64,000 nucleotides of DNA, from contig NZ_AP024861.1 of the NCBI RefSeq assembly GCF_024346755.1, forward strand, positions 682,001 to 746,000, in the 5' to 3' direction. Below the pieces are notes generated by a model. It did not search any database. It was not told the origin of the DNA and worked only from the letters and a program-made list of their open reading frames with translations. Positions 1-9,100 of this stretch are shown piece by piece (the first letter of the stretch is position 1; the number at the start of each line of letters is the position of its first letter). The translations under genes were made by a program, and so were the position numbers. The DNA is from Vibrio aerogenes (lineage in GTDB: Bacteria > Pseudomonadota > Gammaproteobacteria > Enterobacterales > Vibrionaceae).

Positions 1-1265
<1,265 letters not shown>

Positions 1266-1282
1266 TTGTTTAACCTGATGTG

Positions 1283-1312
1283 AAAAAAGCGCCTTTGATA
1301 AGGCGCTTTTTT
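1283..1312. terminator. Bidirectional terminator between eno and cca
   Basis: A perfect stem (AAAAAAGCGCCTT / AAGGCGCTTTTTT) with a TGAT loop, flanked by A and T runs, so it can work in both directions. It sits 18 nt after the eno stop and about 40 nt past the stop of the convergent cca gene. Confidence 0.9.
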
Positions 1313-1351
1313 AGTGTCTGTTGGTTGCATCCAATATGTCCGGATGCCCCT

Positions 1352-2614
1352 TTATTTTTTTTGATTGTTATCTGTCGATTGTCCGCAATAGCGAGCATCT
1401 TCCATTTCTTTCCTGGTGGCTTCGGTTCTTCTCCGGTTCAATTCCTCCCTGATTGCTTTCCCCTGAAACCCGGCTTTGACTATTTCCTGAATATTGATTG
1501 CCTGTGCCGCTTTGTAAGCTCTTTCTGCTAATTCCTTTTGTGGGTATGCTTTCTCGTCACATTGCGCTCTTCCCTGAAAATCAGCCTGGCAGCACAGCAA
1601 CATATCATTCAATCGCTGTGGCTTTCTCCAGACATCGACTTGATTGAGAATTGTTAAAATGGCTTCTGCTTCTAATTCTTCAATCTGATGGATACCAGAA
1701 TGGTGCTCGCAGACCAGCAATGCTAAATCACGATATTCCGTTGGCGTTTTAATTCTTTCACAGAGTGATTGAATCTGTTTTAGTCCGGTTTGTTGGGTAT
1801 TTTTATGGAAAAAGCATTCATTTTCAGGCGCTATACCTTTCCCTGAATCATGCACGATGGCTGCGAATCTGACCGGAAGAGAGTCAGTCAGCGCCGCCGC
1901 TTTTTTAGCAACCCTTAACACATGATTCCCGGTTCCTGTTCCCGGGTGTGATTTTTGTGGTTCCGGGACATCAAACAATGGATCGATTTCCGGAAAAATA
2001 ACAGCAAGTGCGCCACACTCCCGGAGCACCGACAGGAATATCTGTGGGTTTTCTGTTGCAAGGGCTTTAGTGAACTCCAGCCAAACACGTTCCGGAGTCA
2101 GATGGGCGAGCTCACCTGACCTGGCCATTTGTTTCATTAGCGCCATTGTTTCAGGCGCAACCGTAAATTGGAGACTAGCCAGTTTTGCTGCAAACCGGGC
2201 GACTCTGAGTACTCTGACCGGGTCTTCTGCAAATGCGTCTGATACATGACGGAGAGTGCGGGTGTTTATATCCTGCTTCCCCTGATATGGGTCGATCAGG
2301 GAACCCTGTTTTGTTTTTGCAATGGCATTGATGGTTAAGTCGCGACGCATCAGATCATCTTCAATGCTGACATCCGGCGCAAAAAAGCAATCAAACCCTT
2401 TATAACCGGTGCCTGATTTTTTTTCTGTTCTTGCCAGTGCGTATTCTTCTTTCGTTTTCGGGTGTAAGAATACCGGGAAGTCTTTTCCGACGGGGAGATA
2501 CCCCAGTGCTTTCATTTCTTCCGGTGTACTGCCGGTGACAACCCAGTCCCGGTCATGCACCTGAATACCAAGTAAGCTGTCCCGGACAGCCCCACCAACA
2601 AGATAAATCTGCAT
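1352..2614 (-). CDS. cca: CCA-adding tRNA nucleotidyltransferase (multifunctional CCA protein)
   Basis: Adds or repairs the 3' CCA end of tRNAs. The N-terminal class II nucleotidyltransferase head reads MQIYLVGGAVRDSLLG, with the metal-binding DRDW and the RRDLTINA motif near residues 100-110. A C-terminal HD-type phosphohydrolase domain is marked by IVHDSGKG near residue 255. The length of about 420 residues matches the E. coli type (412). I chose the ATG at 2614 because homologues start with MQIYLVGGAVRD, although the frame stays open 36 nt further upstream. It neighbours the SH3 gene, as ygiM neighbours cca in E. coli. A terminator separates the two genes here, so they may be transcribed separately. 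Confidence 0.95.
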   Translation of the reverse strand: MQIYLVGGAVRDSLLGIQVHDRDWVVTGSTPEEMKALGYLPVGKDFPVFLHPKTKEEYALARTEKKSGTGYKGFDCFFAPDVSIEDDLMRRDLTINAIAKTKQGSLIDPYQGKQDINTRTLRHVSDAFAEDPVRVLRVARFAAKLASLQFTVAPETMALMKQMARSGELAHLTPERVWLEFTKALATENPQIFLSVLRECGALAVIFPEIDPLFDVPEPQKSHPGTGTGNHVLRVAKKAAALTDSLPVRFAAIVHDSGKGIAPENECFFHKNTQQTGLKQIQSLCERIKTPTEYRDLALLVCEHHSGIHQIEELEAEAILTILNQVDVWRKPQRLNDMLLCCQADFQGRAQCDEKAYPQKELAERAYKAAQAINIQEIVKAGFQGKAIREELNRRRTEATRKEMEDARYCGQSTDNNQKK

Positions 2615-2650
2615 GCTGAATCCTGCATTCCTGGTTGAGGTATAAAACAC

Positions 2651-2676
2651 AAAAAGGCCATCACTTGTGGCCTTTT
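2651..2676 (-). terminator. Terminator after the SH3-domain gene
   Basis: On the minus strand the stem AAAAGGCCA / TGGCCTTTT runs into T residues. It lies directly after the stop codon of the 2696-3304 gene and before cca. Confidence 0.8.
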
Positions 2677-2695
2677 GGTCGTAAAACGTTTCACT

Positions 2696-3304
2696 TTATA
2701 CCCAGTCTGAACGGGACTTTTTACGTTTAGGTACGATGTGAGGAAGTAACATACCAAACAGAATGCCAGCAAAAGCGACGCCGCCACCATACATGAAATA
2801 CTTCATTAGTAAATCTTCTTCCTGAGTATCAAGCTTGGCTCTGAGCTGACGGACTTCACTTTGAGATGTCGTCAGTTTCTGGCTGATTTCACTGTAATTG
2901 GTTTCGAGCTCAGATATCTGTTTATTCCGGACATTCAGTGAATCAACCAATCCGGCCTTTTCCTGATTCGTTTTTTTCTCAGCATCAGCGAGCAGTTGCT
3001 TCACGTTGGCCAGCTCTTCTTCAAGCCGGGGCAAACGTGAAGCCATACTTTCGGTTGATGTAATGAATTTATTCTGAACCCAGCCTTTGCGCCCGCGGGT
3101 ATCAACAACTTCACTATACCCGGTCTCTTTGTTGGACTTAATCAGCTGAATTTTTTCACCGGCATCGACACTGCCTATAATTCGGTATTGGTTACTTGGA
3201 CCAGAATGCATATAGGTGAATAATTTATCTGCGATATAGTAATCCCGGGCAAACGAAGGCATCGTCAGGAGAGAAAGCAGCAACATGATGATCAGTTTTT
3301 TCAC
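2696..3304 (-). CDS. Membrane-anchored SH3-domain protein (TIGR04211 / YgiM type)
   Basis: A 202-residue envelope protein. It has an N-terminal signal peptide (MKKLIIMLLLSLLTMPSFA) and a bacterial SH3 domain at about residues 22-85 (YIADKLFTYMHSGPSNQYRI, GWVQNKFI). A long coiled coil follows at about 90-165, then one C-terminal membrane helix (YGGGVAFAGILFGMLLPHIV) and a basic tail. This order is the TIGR04211 layout of E. coli YgiM, whose gene is also next to cca. The exact role is unknown; the SH3 domain suggests peptidoglycan or envelope binding. The family call is firm and the function is inferred. Confidence 0.9.
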   Translation of the reverse strand: MKKLIIMLLLSLLTMPSFARDYYIADKLFTYMHSGPSNQYRIIGSVDAGEKIQLIKSNKETGYSEVVDTRGRKGWVQNKFITSTESMASRLPRLEEELANVKQLLADAEKKTNQEKAGLVDSLNVRNKQISELETNYSEISQKLTTSQSEVRQLRAKLDTQEEDLLMKYFMYGGGVAFAGILFGMLLPHIVPKRKKSRSDWV

Positions 3305-3387
3305 GGTAAACCCTTAAGCGAAATATATTGGAAAGCGGAAAAGATTTTTATGAATAGTAAAAATTTTCTTGGAATGGTGCAACAATG

Positions 3388-3409
3388 AAGGGAGGCTTTG
3401 CCTCCCTTT
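3388..3409. terminator. Hairpin between pit and the SH3 gene
   Basis: A perfect nine-pair stem (AAGGGAGGC / GCCTCCCTT) with a TTT loop and only a short T tract. It lies 55-76 nt past the pit stop and upstream of the SH3 gene, so it probably ends pit transcription. Confidence 0.6.
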
Positions 3410-3463
3410 ATGCAAATTTGAGTTAATAATCACATGTCTCTGACAAATCATTGACAGTGTCAA

Positions 3464-4723
3464 TCAGATAAATAGTTTTTCCAGCGCATAATAAAAGATG
3501 ACAGCTAATAAAGCGCCAGCAGGCAATGTGACTATCCAGGATGCGACAATGTTACGCACGACCCCAAGGTTTAATGCTGCGATGCCTCTGGCAAAACCCA
3601 CACCTAAAACGGCACCAACCAATGTTTGTGTTGTTGAGATCGGTAAACCTGTTCCGGAAGCCAGAACAACTGTACATGCTGTAGCAAGCTGTGCAGCAAA
3701 ACCGCGGCTTGGGGTTAACTCTGTGATTCCCGTACCAACAGTTTTCATGACTTTATGTCCCAATGTCGCCAGACCAACAACAATACCAAAGCCACCCAGC
3801 GGTAAAATCCACCACTGAATTTCACTTTTTGCAGTGATTTCGCCCATATGTTGTACCGTTGAAACAACAGCAGATAATGGACCAATTGCGTTCGCTACAT
3901 CGTTTGAGCCGTGTGCAAAAGCCATCGCACAAGCTGTAATCACCATCAGAACACTGAAAATGCTTTCTACGCTGTTGAAGCTGCGATCTTCTTCCTTGTC
4001 TGAGAACTTCTTAAAGATGTAAATGTATCCGCCAACCATGATGATCGCTGAGACAAACATAGCCCAAAGCCATGCTTCAGGTGTTGTTAAGTGCAGACCT
4101 ACATGCTTCAGGCCTTTCTTGATGGTGACCAAAGCAATGACCATGGTAGTAATGAACATATATATCGGTACAAAGCGCTTGGCATTCATCAGAGGATTTT
4201 CTGTATCAAATATCAACCGCTGTGCACTGACAAAAATAATATAGGCAAAAAAGCCCGAGATGACCGGTGTAATAATCCAGCTGCCAACGATGCCCTGAAC
4301 TGAGGCCCAGTCAACAGCATCTGTGCCTATTGTGACACACGCAAAACCAATAATTGCACCGATGATTGAGTGAGTTGTAGAAACCGGCCAACCCATATAC
4401 GAAGCCAGTAATAACCATGTTCCGGCAGCCAGCAGAGATGACATCATGCCGAAGACCAGAATATCCGGCTGGCTGATAAACAAATCGGTTTCAATTACGC
4501 CTTTGCGAATTGTATCCGTCACTTCGCCACCAGCGAGATAAGCACCGGCGAATTCGAAAATCATCGCAATGAAAATAGCTTGTTTTACGGTCAGAGCTTT
4601 AGAACCGACAGAGGTGCCCATAGCATTTGCAACATCATTTGCACCAATACCTATGGCCATAAGAAATCCGAAGACTGCTGCAACAAGGACCAAAATAGTG
4701 CCGTAATTTGCAAGGATATCCAT
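3464..4723 (-). CDS. pit: Low-affinity inorganic phosphate transporter, Pit family
   Basis: A 419-residue inner-membrane permease that takes up metal-phosphate or phosphate with protons or sodium. It has about ten hydrophobic helices and the duplicated PHO4 signature: GIGANDVANAMGTSVG near residue 25 and AHGSNDVANAIGPLSAV near 270. Each half also carries a PxSTTH/Q element (WPVSTTHSIIG, LPISTTQTLVG). The DUF47 gene lies 128 nt upstream on the same strand. This DUF47-pit pair is common, and the DUF47 protein is thought to help control the transporter. The gene is full length. Confidence 0.94.
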   Translation of the reverse strand: MDILANYGTILVLVAAVFGFLMAIGIGANDVANAMGTSVGSKALTVKQAIFIAMIFEFAGAYLAGGEVTDTIRKGVIETDLFISQPDILVFGMMSSLLAAGTWLLLASYMGWPVSTTHSIIGAIIGFACVTIGTDAVDWASVQGIVGSWIITPVISGFFAYIIFVSAQRLIFDTENPLMNAKRFVPIYMFITTMVIALVTIKKGLKHVGLHLTTPEAWLWAMFVSAIIMVGGYIYIFKKFSDKEEDRSFNSVESIFSVLMVITACAMAFAHGSNDVANAIGPLSAVVSTVQHMGEITAKSEIQWWILPLGGFGIVVGLATLGHKVMKTVGTGITELTPSRGFAAQLATACTVVLASGTGLPISTTQTLVGAVLGVGFARGIAALNLGVVRNIVASWIVTLPAGALLAVIFYYALEKLFI

Positions 4724-4851
4724 TGTAATACCTAGTTATTTTAACAAGCGGAGCACGCGACTTGTTTGTACGTCCCGTTCTGCGACCGAGACACACTTAA
4801 CTCTCGACTATGTTGTCAGTCTCATGCTCTTTGTTATGGTTGATTGATTGG

Positions 4852-5532
4852 TCAGGAACGGGACAGCATCAGCTCTAAACGTGCGCCTACCCGCTGAGCT
4901 TGATCGGCAATACCACCCATCCACTCAATGATTTTGTATAAGAACATGACATCTATTGGGTTATATTTTGACTCAATAGACATAAGTTGTTGGCGTAACT
5001 GAATTTGCATTGCATCAGTGTCATCTTCGATGACATCAAGTTGATTGATCATCTCTGCAACAAGCGTTACTTCCCGTCCCTTAAACCCGGTTTCGAGCAG
5101 CTCATCCAGTTCACTGATCACCTTTTGAGCCTGATTAGCTGCATCAAGGCATCGCTTGACATAATCAATGAAACTACTTTGAAGTGGTTCAGGAATGACA
5201 AGCTGACGACCGTAAACCCGGCCTGTGATGTCTTTTGCAAGATTCGCCAGTTTATCCTGCTGAGTCAGCAGTTCAAGCATATCGGTCCTGTCGACCGGCA
5301 GGAAAAGTCCCCGGGGAAGTTTCAGACGAATCTCCCGTTTCAGGACGTCTGCTTCTTTTTCCAGGTGAGAAATTTGCGCGCGAATCTCTGAAGCTTTTTC
5401 CCAATCATCCTGAAAGGTGACTTCGAAAAAATTGACCAGGTGAGAACAACACTCACTCACACACACAACATGTCTTTGCAAAGGCTTTATTGGGGACTTT
5501 GCAAATAACCCCATAATTGTATTCATTGGCAT
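4852..5532 (-). CDS. DUF47 / TIGR00153 PhoU-like protein
   Basis: A cytoplasmic, mostly helical protein of 226 residues related to PhoU. Homologues start with M(P)xNTIMGLFAKSPIKPLQ, so I placed the start at the ATG at 5532; the frame is open 72 nt further upstream. Acidic metal-binding residues typical of PhoU-like helices are visible (EKEADVLKREIR, DVIEDDTDAMQ). It is first in an apparent operon with pit. The likely role is to modulate phosphate import, which is inferred from this pairing across bacteria. The divergent ygiF gene begins about 210 nt away. Confidence 0.9.
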   Translation of the reverse strand: MPMNTIMGLFAKSPIKPLQRHVVCVSECCSHLVNFFEVTFQDDWEKASEIRAQISHLEKEADVLKREIRLKLPRGLFLPVDRTDMLELLTQQDKLANLAKDITGRVYGRQLVIPEPLQSSFIDYVKRCLDAANQAQKVISELDELLETGFKGREVTLVAEMINQLDVIEDDTDAMQIQLRQQLMSIESKYNPIDVMFLYKIIEWMGGIADQAQRVGARLELMLSRS

Positions 5533-5742
5533 GTTAACGTCATCCAGACTTATAACCTTCAAAAAATGTTCAACAAACGTTAATCGTGGTGAAATGTTGA
5601 ACATTGGCTATAGAGGCGCGCATGTTAACTCATTACTTCGTGCTTTAAAACTGTTTTAGATCACGAATGATGTGATATTTCCTTCTTGCCCATGTGCTCA
5701 ATTGGCAATATCCTGTGGCTATCTGCCACGAAAGGTATTGTT

Positions 5743-7263
5743 ATGGAAACCGAGATAGAACTGAAGTTTTTTGTTTCTCCTGAATATTCAGAGATTTTAA
5801 AGCGTAAAATTTCTGAAGCGAAAGTACTTCAGCACAGTTGTCGTGAACTGCAAAATACTTATTTTGATACACACGATAACTGGTTACGCCAACATGATAC
5901 AGGGCTTAGGATACGACGATTTGATGGAGTTTATGTTCAGACGGTGAAAACGTCGGGGCGTGTTGTCGCCGGACTTCATCAACGACCGGAATACAATGCC
6001 GAACATGACAGTAACACGCCATTATTATCTCTTCATCCTCAGGATATTTGGCCGGAAGGCCGCACAACAGAGCAAATCCAGTCTGAATTAAAACCACTAT
6101 TTACAACTGATTTTACCCGCGAGCAGTGGCTGCTTGGGATGTCTGAAGGGAGTCAGATTGAAGTCGCTTTTGATCAGGGAAAAGTGATTGCCGGTGATAA
6201 AGAAGAGCCTATTTGTGAAGTTGAACTTGAGCTGAAATCGGGTCAGACAGAGGCTCTGTTTTCATTAGCACGAACAATCACAGAAGATGGTGGAGCCCGG
6301 TTGGGGATGCTCAGTAAAGCTGCAAGAGGATATCGTCTGGTTTACGGACATAAAACCGATGAGGTGCAGCCTGTTTCACTGGTTGATACGCACTATTCTG
6401 ACAGTGTTGAATCCTGCTTTATTCAGTCTCTCGAGTATGCATTATCTCACTGGACTTATCATGAACAGATTTATGTAGAGCAGCATTCAATTGCGGCTTT
6501 ACATGAAATAAATCATGCGATTTGCTTAACCCGGCAGGTGCTTGCGGTTTATTCTGATGTTGTACCGAAACGGGCAACGGCGATTATCCGTCAGGAATTA
6601 AAATGGCTTGAACAAGAGCTGAACTGGCTGAAACTCTCTGATTATCTGGATAATCTGCTGGAAGATAAAGGCCATGCACTACGTAAACTGGATGCGAGAA
6701 AGTTTTTAGTTGCGGAACTGAAGCGACGGCATGAAAAACTTCCATCGGTTGAGGATATGCTGAAATTGTTCCACTCTGCCCGGTACACGGCTTTAATTCT
6801 GGACCTGAACCGCTGGATTCTCAGCCGTGGTTGGCAGCCATTTCTGGATGAGAAATCTCAGGACATACTGGCTGGGGCCATTAAGCCTTTTTCTGCAGAG
6901 AAACTGGAGCAAACATGGCAGGAATTAAAGGTTGTCTTTCCAGCTGAAAAAGCACTTTCCTGTGAAGATTATCAGGCTCAACAGTATTGTTTAATGCGCA
7001 ATCTGTATACAGGGATTAGTTTTGCCAGTCTCTATGATGAAGAAGAAAGACAATCTTTCAGGTTACCCTGGGCTGACTTATTACAGGGGATCGATGACTT
7101 ACTTATGCTGAAACCGCTTGAAGAGCTTGTAGATAAACTTGAGGGTGAGTCTAAAGAACAGCTGCAACGTTGGGTGTCCCGTCAACAATCTTCTATTTTG
7201 CATGCCATGGAGCAAACACGAGCTATTGGTATGGAAGCTTCACCATACTGGAAAAGTCACTAA
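5743..7263 (+). CDS. ygiF: CYTH/CHAD-domain inorganic triphosphatase
   Basis: A 506-residue protein. The N-terminal CYTH triphosphate tunnel domain starts with the signature METEIELKF and has alternating charged beta strands (TGLRIRRFD, EVELELKSG) up to about residue 200. A helical CHAD domain with many conserved His and Lys/Arg residues fills most of the rest. The E. coli homologue YgiF hydrolyses inorganic triphosphate, and CHAD domains bind polyphosphate. Its position next to the phosphate transport pair fits phosphate metabolism. I chose ATG 5743 because the CYTH signature starts there, not at the upstream ATG at 5686. E. coli also has ygiF next to glnE; here a chemoreceptor lies between them. 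Confidence 0.93.
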   Translation: METEIELKFFVSPEYSEILKRKISEAKVLQHSCRELQNTYFDTHDNWLRQHDTGLRIRRFDGVYVQTVKTSGRVVAGLHQRPEYNAEHDSNTPLLSLHPQDIWPEGRTTEQIQSELKPLFTTDFTREQWLLGMSEGSQIEVAFDQGKVIAGDKEEPICEVELELKSGQTEALFSLARTITEDGGARLGMLSKAARGYRLVYGHKTDEVQPVSLVDTHYSDSVESCFIQSLEYALSHWTYHEQIYVEQHSIAALHEINHAICLTRQVLAVYSDVVPKRATAIIRQELKWLEQELNWLKLSDYLDNLLEDKGHALRKLDARKFLVAELKRRHEKLPSVEDMLKLFHSARYTALILDLNRWILSRGWQPFLDEKSQDILAGAIKPFSAEKLEQTWQELKVVFPAEKALSCEDYQAQQYCLMRNLYTGISFASLYDEEERQSFRLPWADLLQGIDDLLMLKPLEELVDKLEGESKEQLQRWVSRQQSSILHAMEQTRAIGMEASPYWKSH

Positions 7264-7287
7264 TTTATCAGTTGATGGCATAAACAA

Positions 7288-7321
7288 ATAAAAAAGAGAT
7301 GATGATTTCATCTCTTTTTTA
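7288..7321 (+). terminator. Terminator after ygiF
   Basis: A strong stem (AAAAAAGAGATGA / TTCATCTCTTTTTT) ending in a T run, about 25 nt after the ygiF stop codon. Confidence 0.88.
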
Positions 7322-7628
7322 TTTGTGTTTTTGTCAGTTTCATCACTATTTTACTCATTAAATCTTTTAAGGCGTGAAATAAATTACAAAATATGCAATT
7401 TATCACGCTAGAATAAATATAACATCTTTGTAAAATTTGTAAGATGTTGATCACAAACAAGTATAGAAACTTGTCGTTCTTGATGACCTTCATGCTGTTT
7501 AACCGGGAAGTCTGTTATGCTGTGTGCGGTTACATAATGAGAAGTTAATTCAAAAAAATAAATAAAATAATGCTCTTTTAATTGAGTAATACGGGTAATC
7601 AAAAAATAGGGATAAATGGAGAACTAAA
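7322..7628. other. Long AT-rich leader before the chemoreceptor
   Basis: About 300 nt with no convincing gene. It is AT-rich, as expected for a promoter region of the downstream chemoreceptor. A CRP-like half-site (TTGATCACAAA) occurs near 7448, but its partner half is poor, so no operator is claimed. A purine-rich GGGATAAATGGAGAA just before the ATG at 7629 supplies the ribosome binding site. Confidence 0.4.
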
Positions 7629-8885
7629 ATGACAATAATGGCTTTCAGGCCCTGGGAAAAGATCGTTACTGATGTCCGGCTGGTTCCTAAAATGATCATG
7701 CTGATGCTTTTCAGCACGTTATTGATCATTGCAAAACAATTATGGGATGCAAACTCATTTTATCAGGCACTGGTAGAAGTGACAAAAAGTGTAGATATTG
7801 CAGAACAACATTATGAAGCCTATCTGGTTCAGGTTGTTTGGCAGACGCTCATATTAATCATCATTTTTATTGCTCTGCTGCTTTTTGCTGCCAATATTAT
7901 GTTGCGCCAGACCCGCTATATCAGTGCATCAATTCGGACCATGGCAAGTGGTGATTTATCAGAACCGGTGAATCTCGACTGTAAAGACGAATATGGCGAC
8001 ATTGCCCGGGAACTGGAAAAAACACGCAGTCAGTTACAGGAACTGATCAAGTTACAGGTATCAAGCTCTCAGGAGCTGGCCGGTTTGACTGAAGTGATGA
8101 CAATCAGTATGTCTGAAACAAAAGAATCAGCTCAGGATGAGTTTAATGAAATTGATCAACTTGCGACGGCGATGAGTGAGATGACATCGACGGTTCATAC
8201 CGTCGCAGAGCATGCGCAAAATGCTTCTGCATTAACTGAAAATGCCTCATCGGGTGCAAAAACCGGGCAGGAATTTGTGAAAGAGACTGTCTTAAAAATG
8301 CGGGATTTATCTTCAGATATTGCGGAATCTGCTGAAGCGGTCAATCAGGTAGAAGAGAGAGTCAATGCAATCAGCAGTGTCATAGGCACGATCCAGGGAA
8401 TTTCGGAGCAGACCAATTTGCTGGCACTGAATGCTGCGATTGAAGCTGCCAGAGCCGGAGAAGCGGGACGTGGTTTCGCAGTCGTTGCTGATGAAGTCCG
8501 TAATCTGGCGCAGAATACGCAGCATGCGACGGTTGAAATTCAGAACATGATTGAACAGCTTCAGCAAAGTGCGGGCTCAGCGGTCAACTTGATGGAAAAG
8601 AGTGTCGTCGAAGCTGCCGATGGTGTGGCGCTGGTGACCAATGCCGGTAGTGAGCTGGACAGCATCGTGGCGCAAATTCAGCAGATAAATGATATGAATT
8701 TTCAGATTGCTTCAGCTGCGGGGCAACAAAGTAGTGTTGCGGAAGAAATGAACCAAAATCTGACTAATGTCAGAGAGCTTGTTGAAGCATCTGTGACCGT
8801 TGTCGGAGAATTGCTGGAAACCTCTGAAATTATGCAGGGAAATGCCGAAGAGCTGGATGGCAAAATCTCTTCTTTTAAAGTGTGA
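7629..8885 (+). CDS. Methyl-accepting chemotaxis protein with very short periplasmic segment
   Basis: A 418-residue chemoreceptor. The first membrane helix is at about residues 20-38 and the second at about 68-92, leaving only some 30 periplasmic residues, so there is no room for a normal ligand-binding domain. A HAMP-like segment follows (ISASIRTMASGDLSEPV), then a long signalling coiled coil. The conserved hairpin tip reads ISEQTNLLALNAAIEAARAG and GRGFAVVADEVRNLA. The tip shows it can couple to CheW/CheA. The signal may be sensed through the membrane or a partner protein, which is inference. It is a single-gene unit bounded by terminators, inserted between ygiF and glnE. Confidence 0.93.
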   Translation: MTIMAFRPWEKIVTDVRLVPKMIMLMLFSTLLIIAKQLWDANSFYQALVEVTKSVDIAEQHYEAYLVQVVWQTLILIIIFIALLLFAANIMLRQTRYISASIRTMASGDLSEPVNLDCKDEYGDIARELEKTRSQLQELIKLQVSSSQELAGLTEVMTISMSETKESAQDEFNEIDQLATAMSEMTSTVHTVAEHAQNASALTENASSGAKTGQEFVKETVLKMRDLSSDIAESAEAVNQVEERVNAISSVIGTIQGISEQTNLLALNAAIEAARAGEAGRGFAVVADEVRNLAQNTQHATVEIQNMIEQLQQSAGSAVNLMEKSVVEAADGVALVTNAGSELDSIVAQIQQINDMNFQIASAAGQQSSVAEEMNQNLTNVRELVEASVTVVGELLETSEIMQGNAEELDGKISSFKV

Positions 8886-8907
8886 ATACGCCTTGTATTC
8901 GTGTCTG

Positions 8908-8938
8908 AAACGCCCATTTATCATGGGCGTTTATTGTT
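8908..8938 (+). terminator. Terminator after the chemoreceptor gene
   Basis: Stem AAACGCCCAT / ATGGGCGTTT followed by a T-rich tail, starting about 20 nt past the stop codon at 8885. Confidence 0.85.
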
Positions 8939-8944
8939 TTATAT

Positions 8945-8985
8945 CCAGTCAATTTTCGCTGAACGTACATCTTGAGGTCATTTGG
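8945..8985 (-). repeat. Dispersed intergenic repeat, family A (copy 1)
   Basis: Its core CATCTTGAGGTCATTTGG is the reverse complement, with one mismatch, of the core of the copies at 39276 and 62931 (CCAAGTGACCTCAAGATG). The flank CAATTTTCGCTGAACGTA also matches the copy at 39276, read in reverse complement. It lies between the chemoreceptor terminator and glnE. Confidence 0.75.
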
Positions 8986-9100
8986 ATAAAAAAATAATCT
9001 ATCATGACAATGGATTGCCCCGATCTGGCTTATCAATTGAATAGATGGCGGATCGTGGCAAAGACAAGATTTGCGTTATCCGTACAAACAAAGGCCATTT

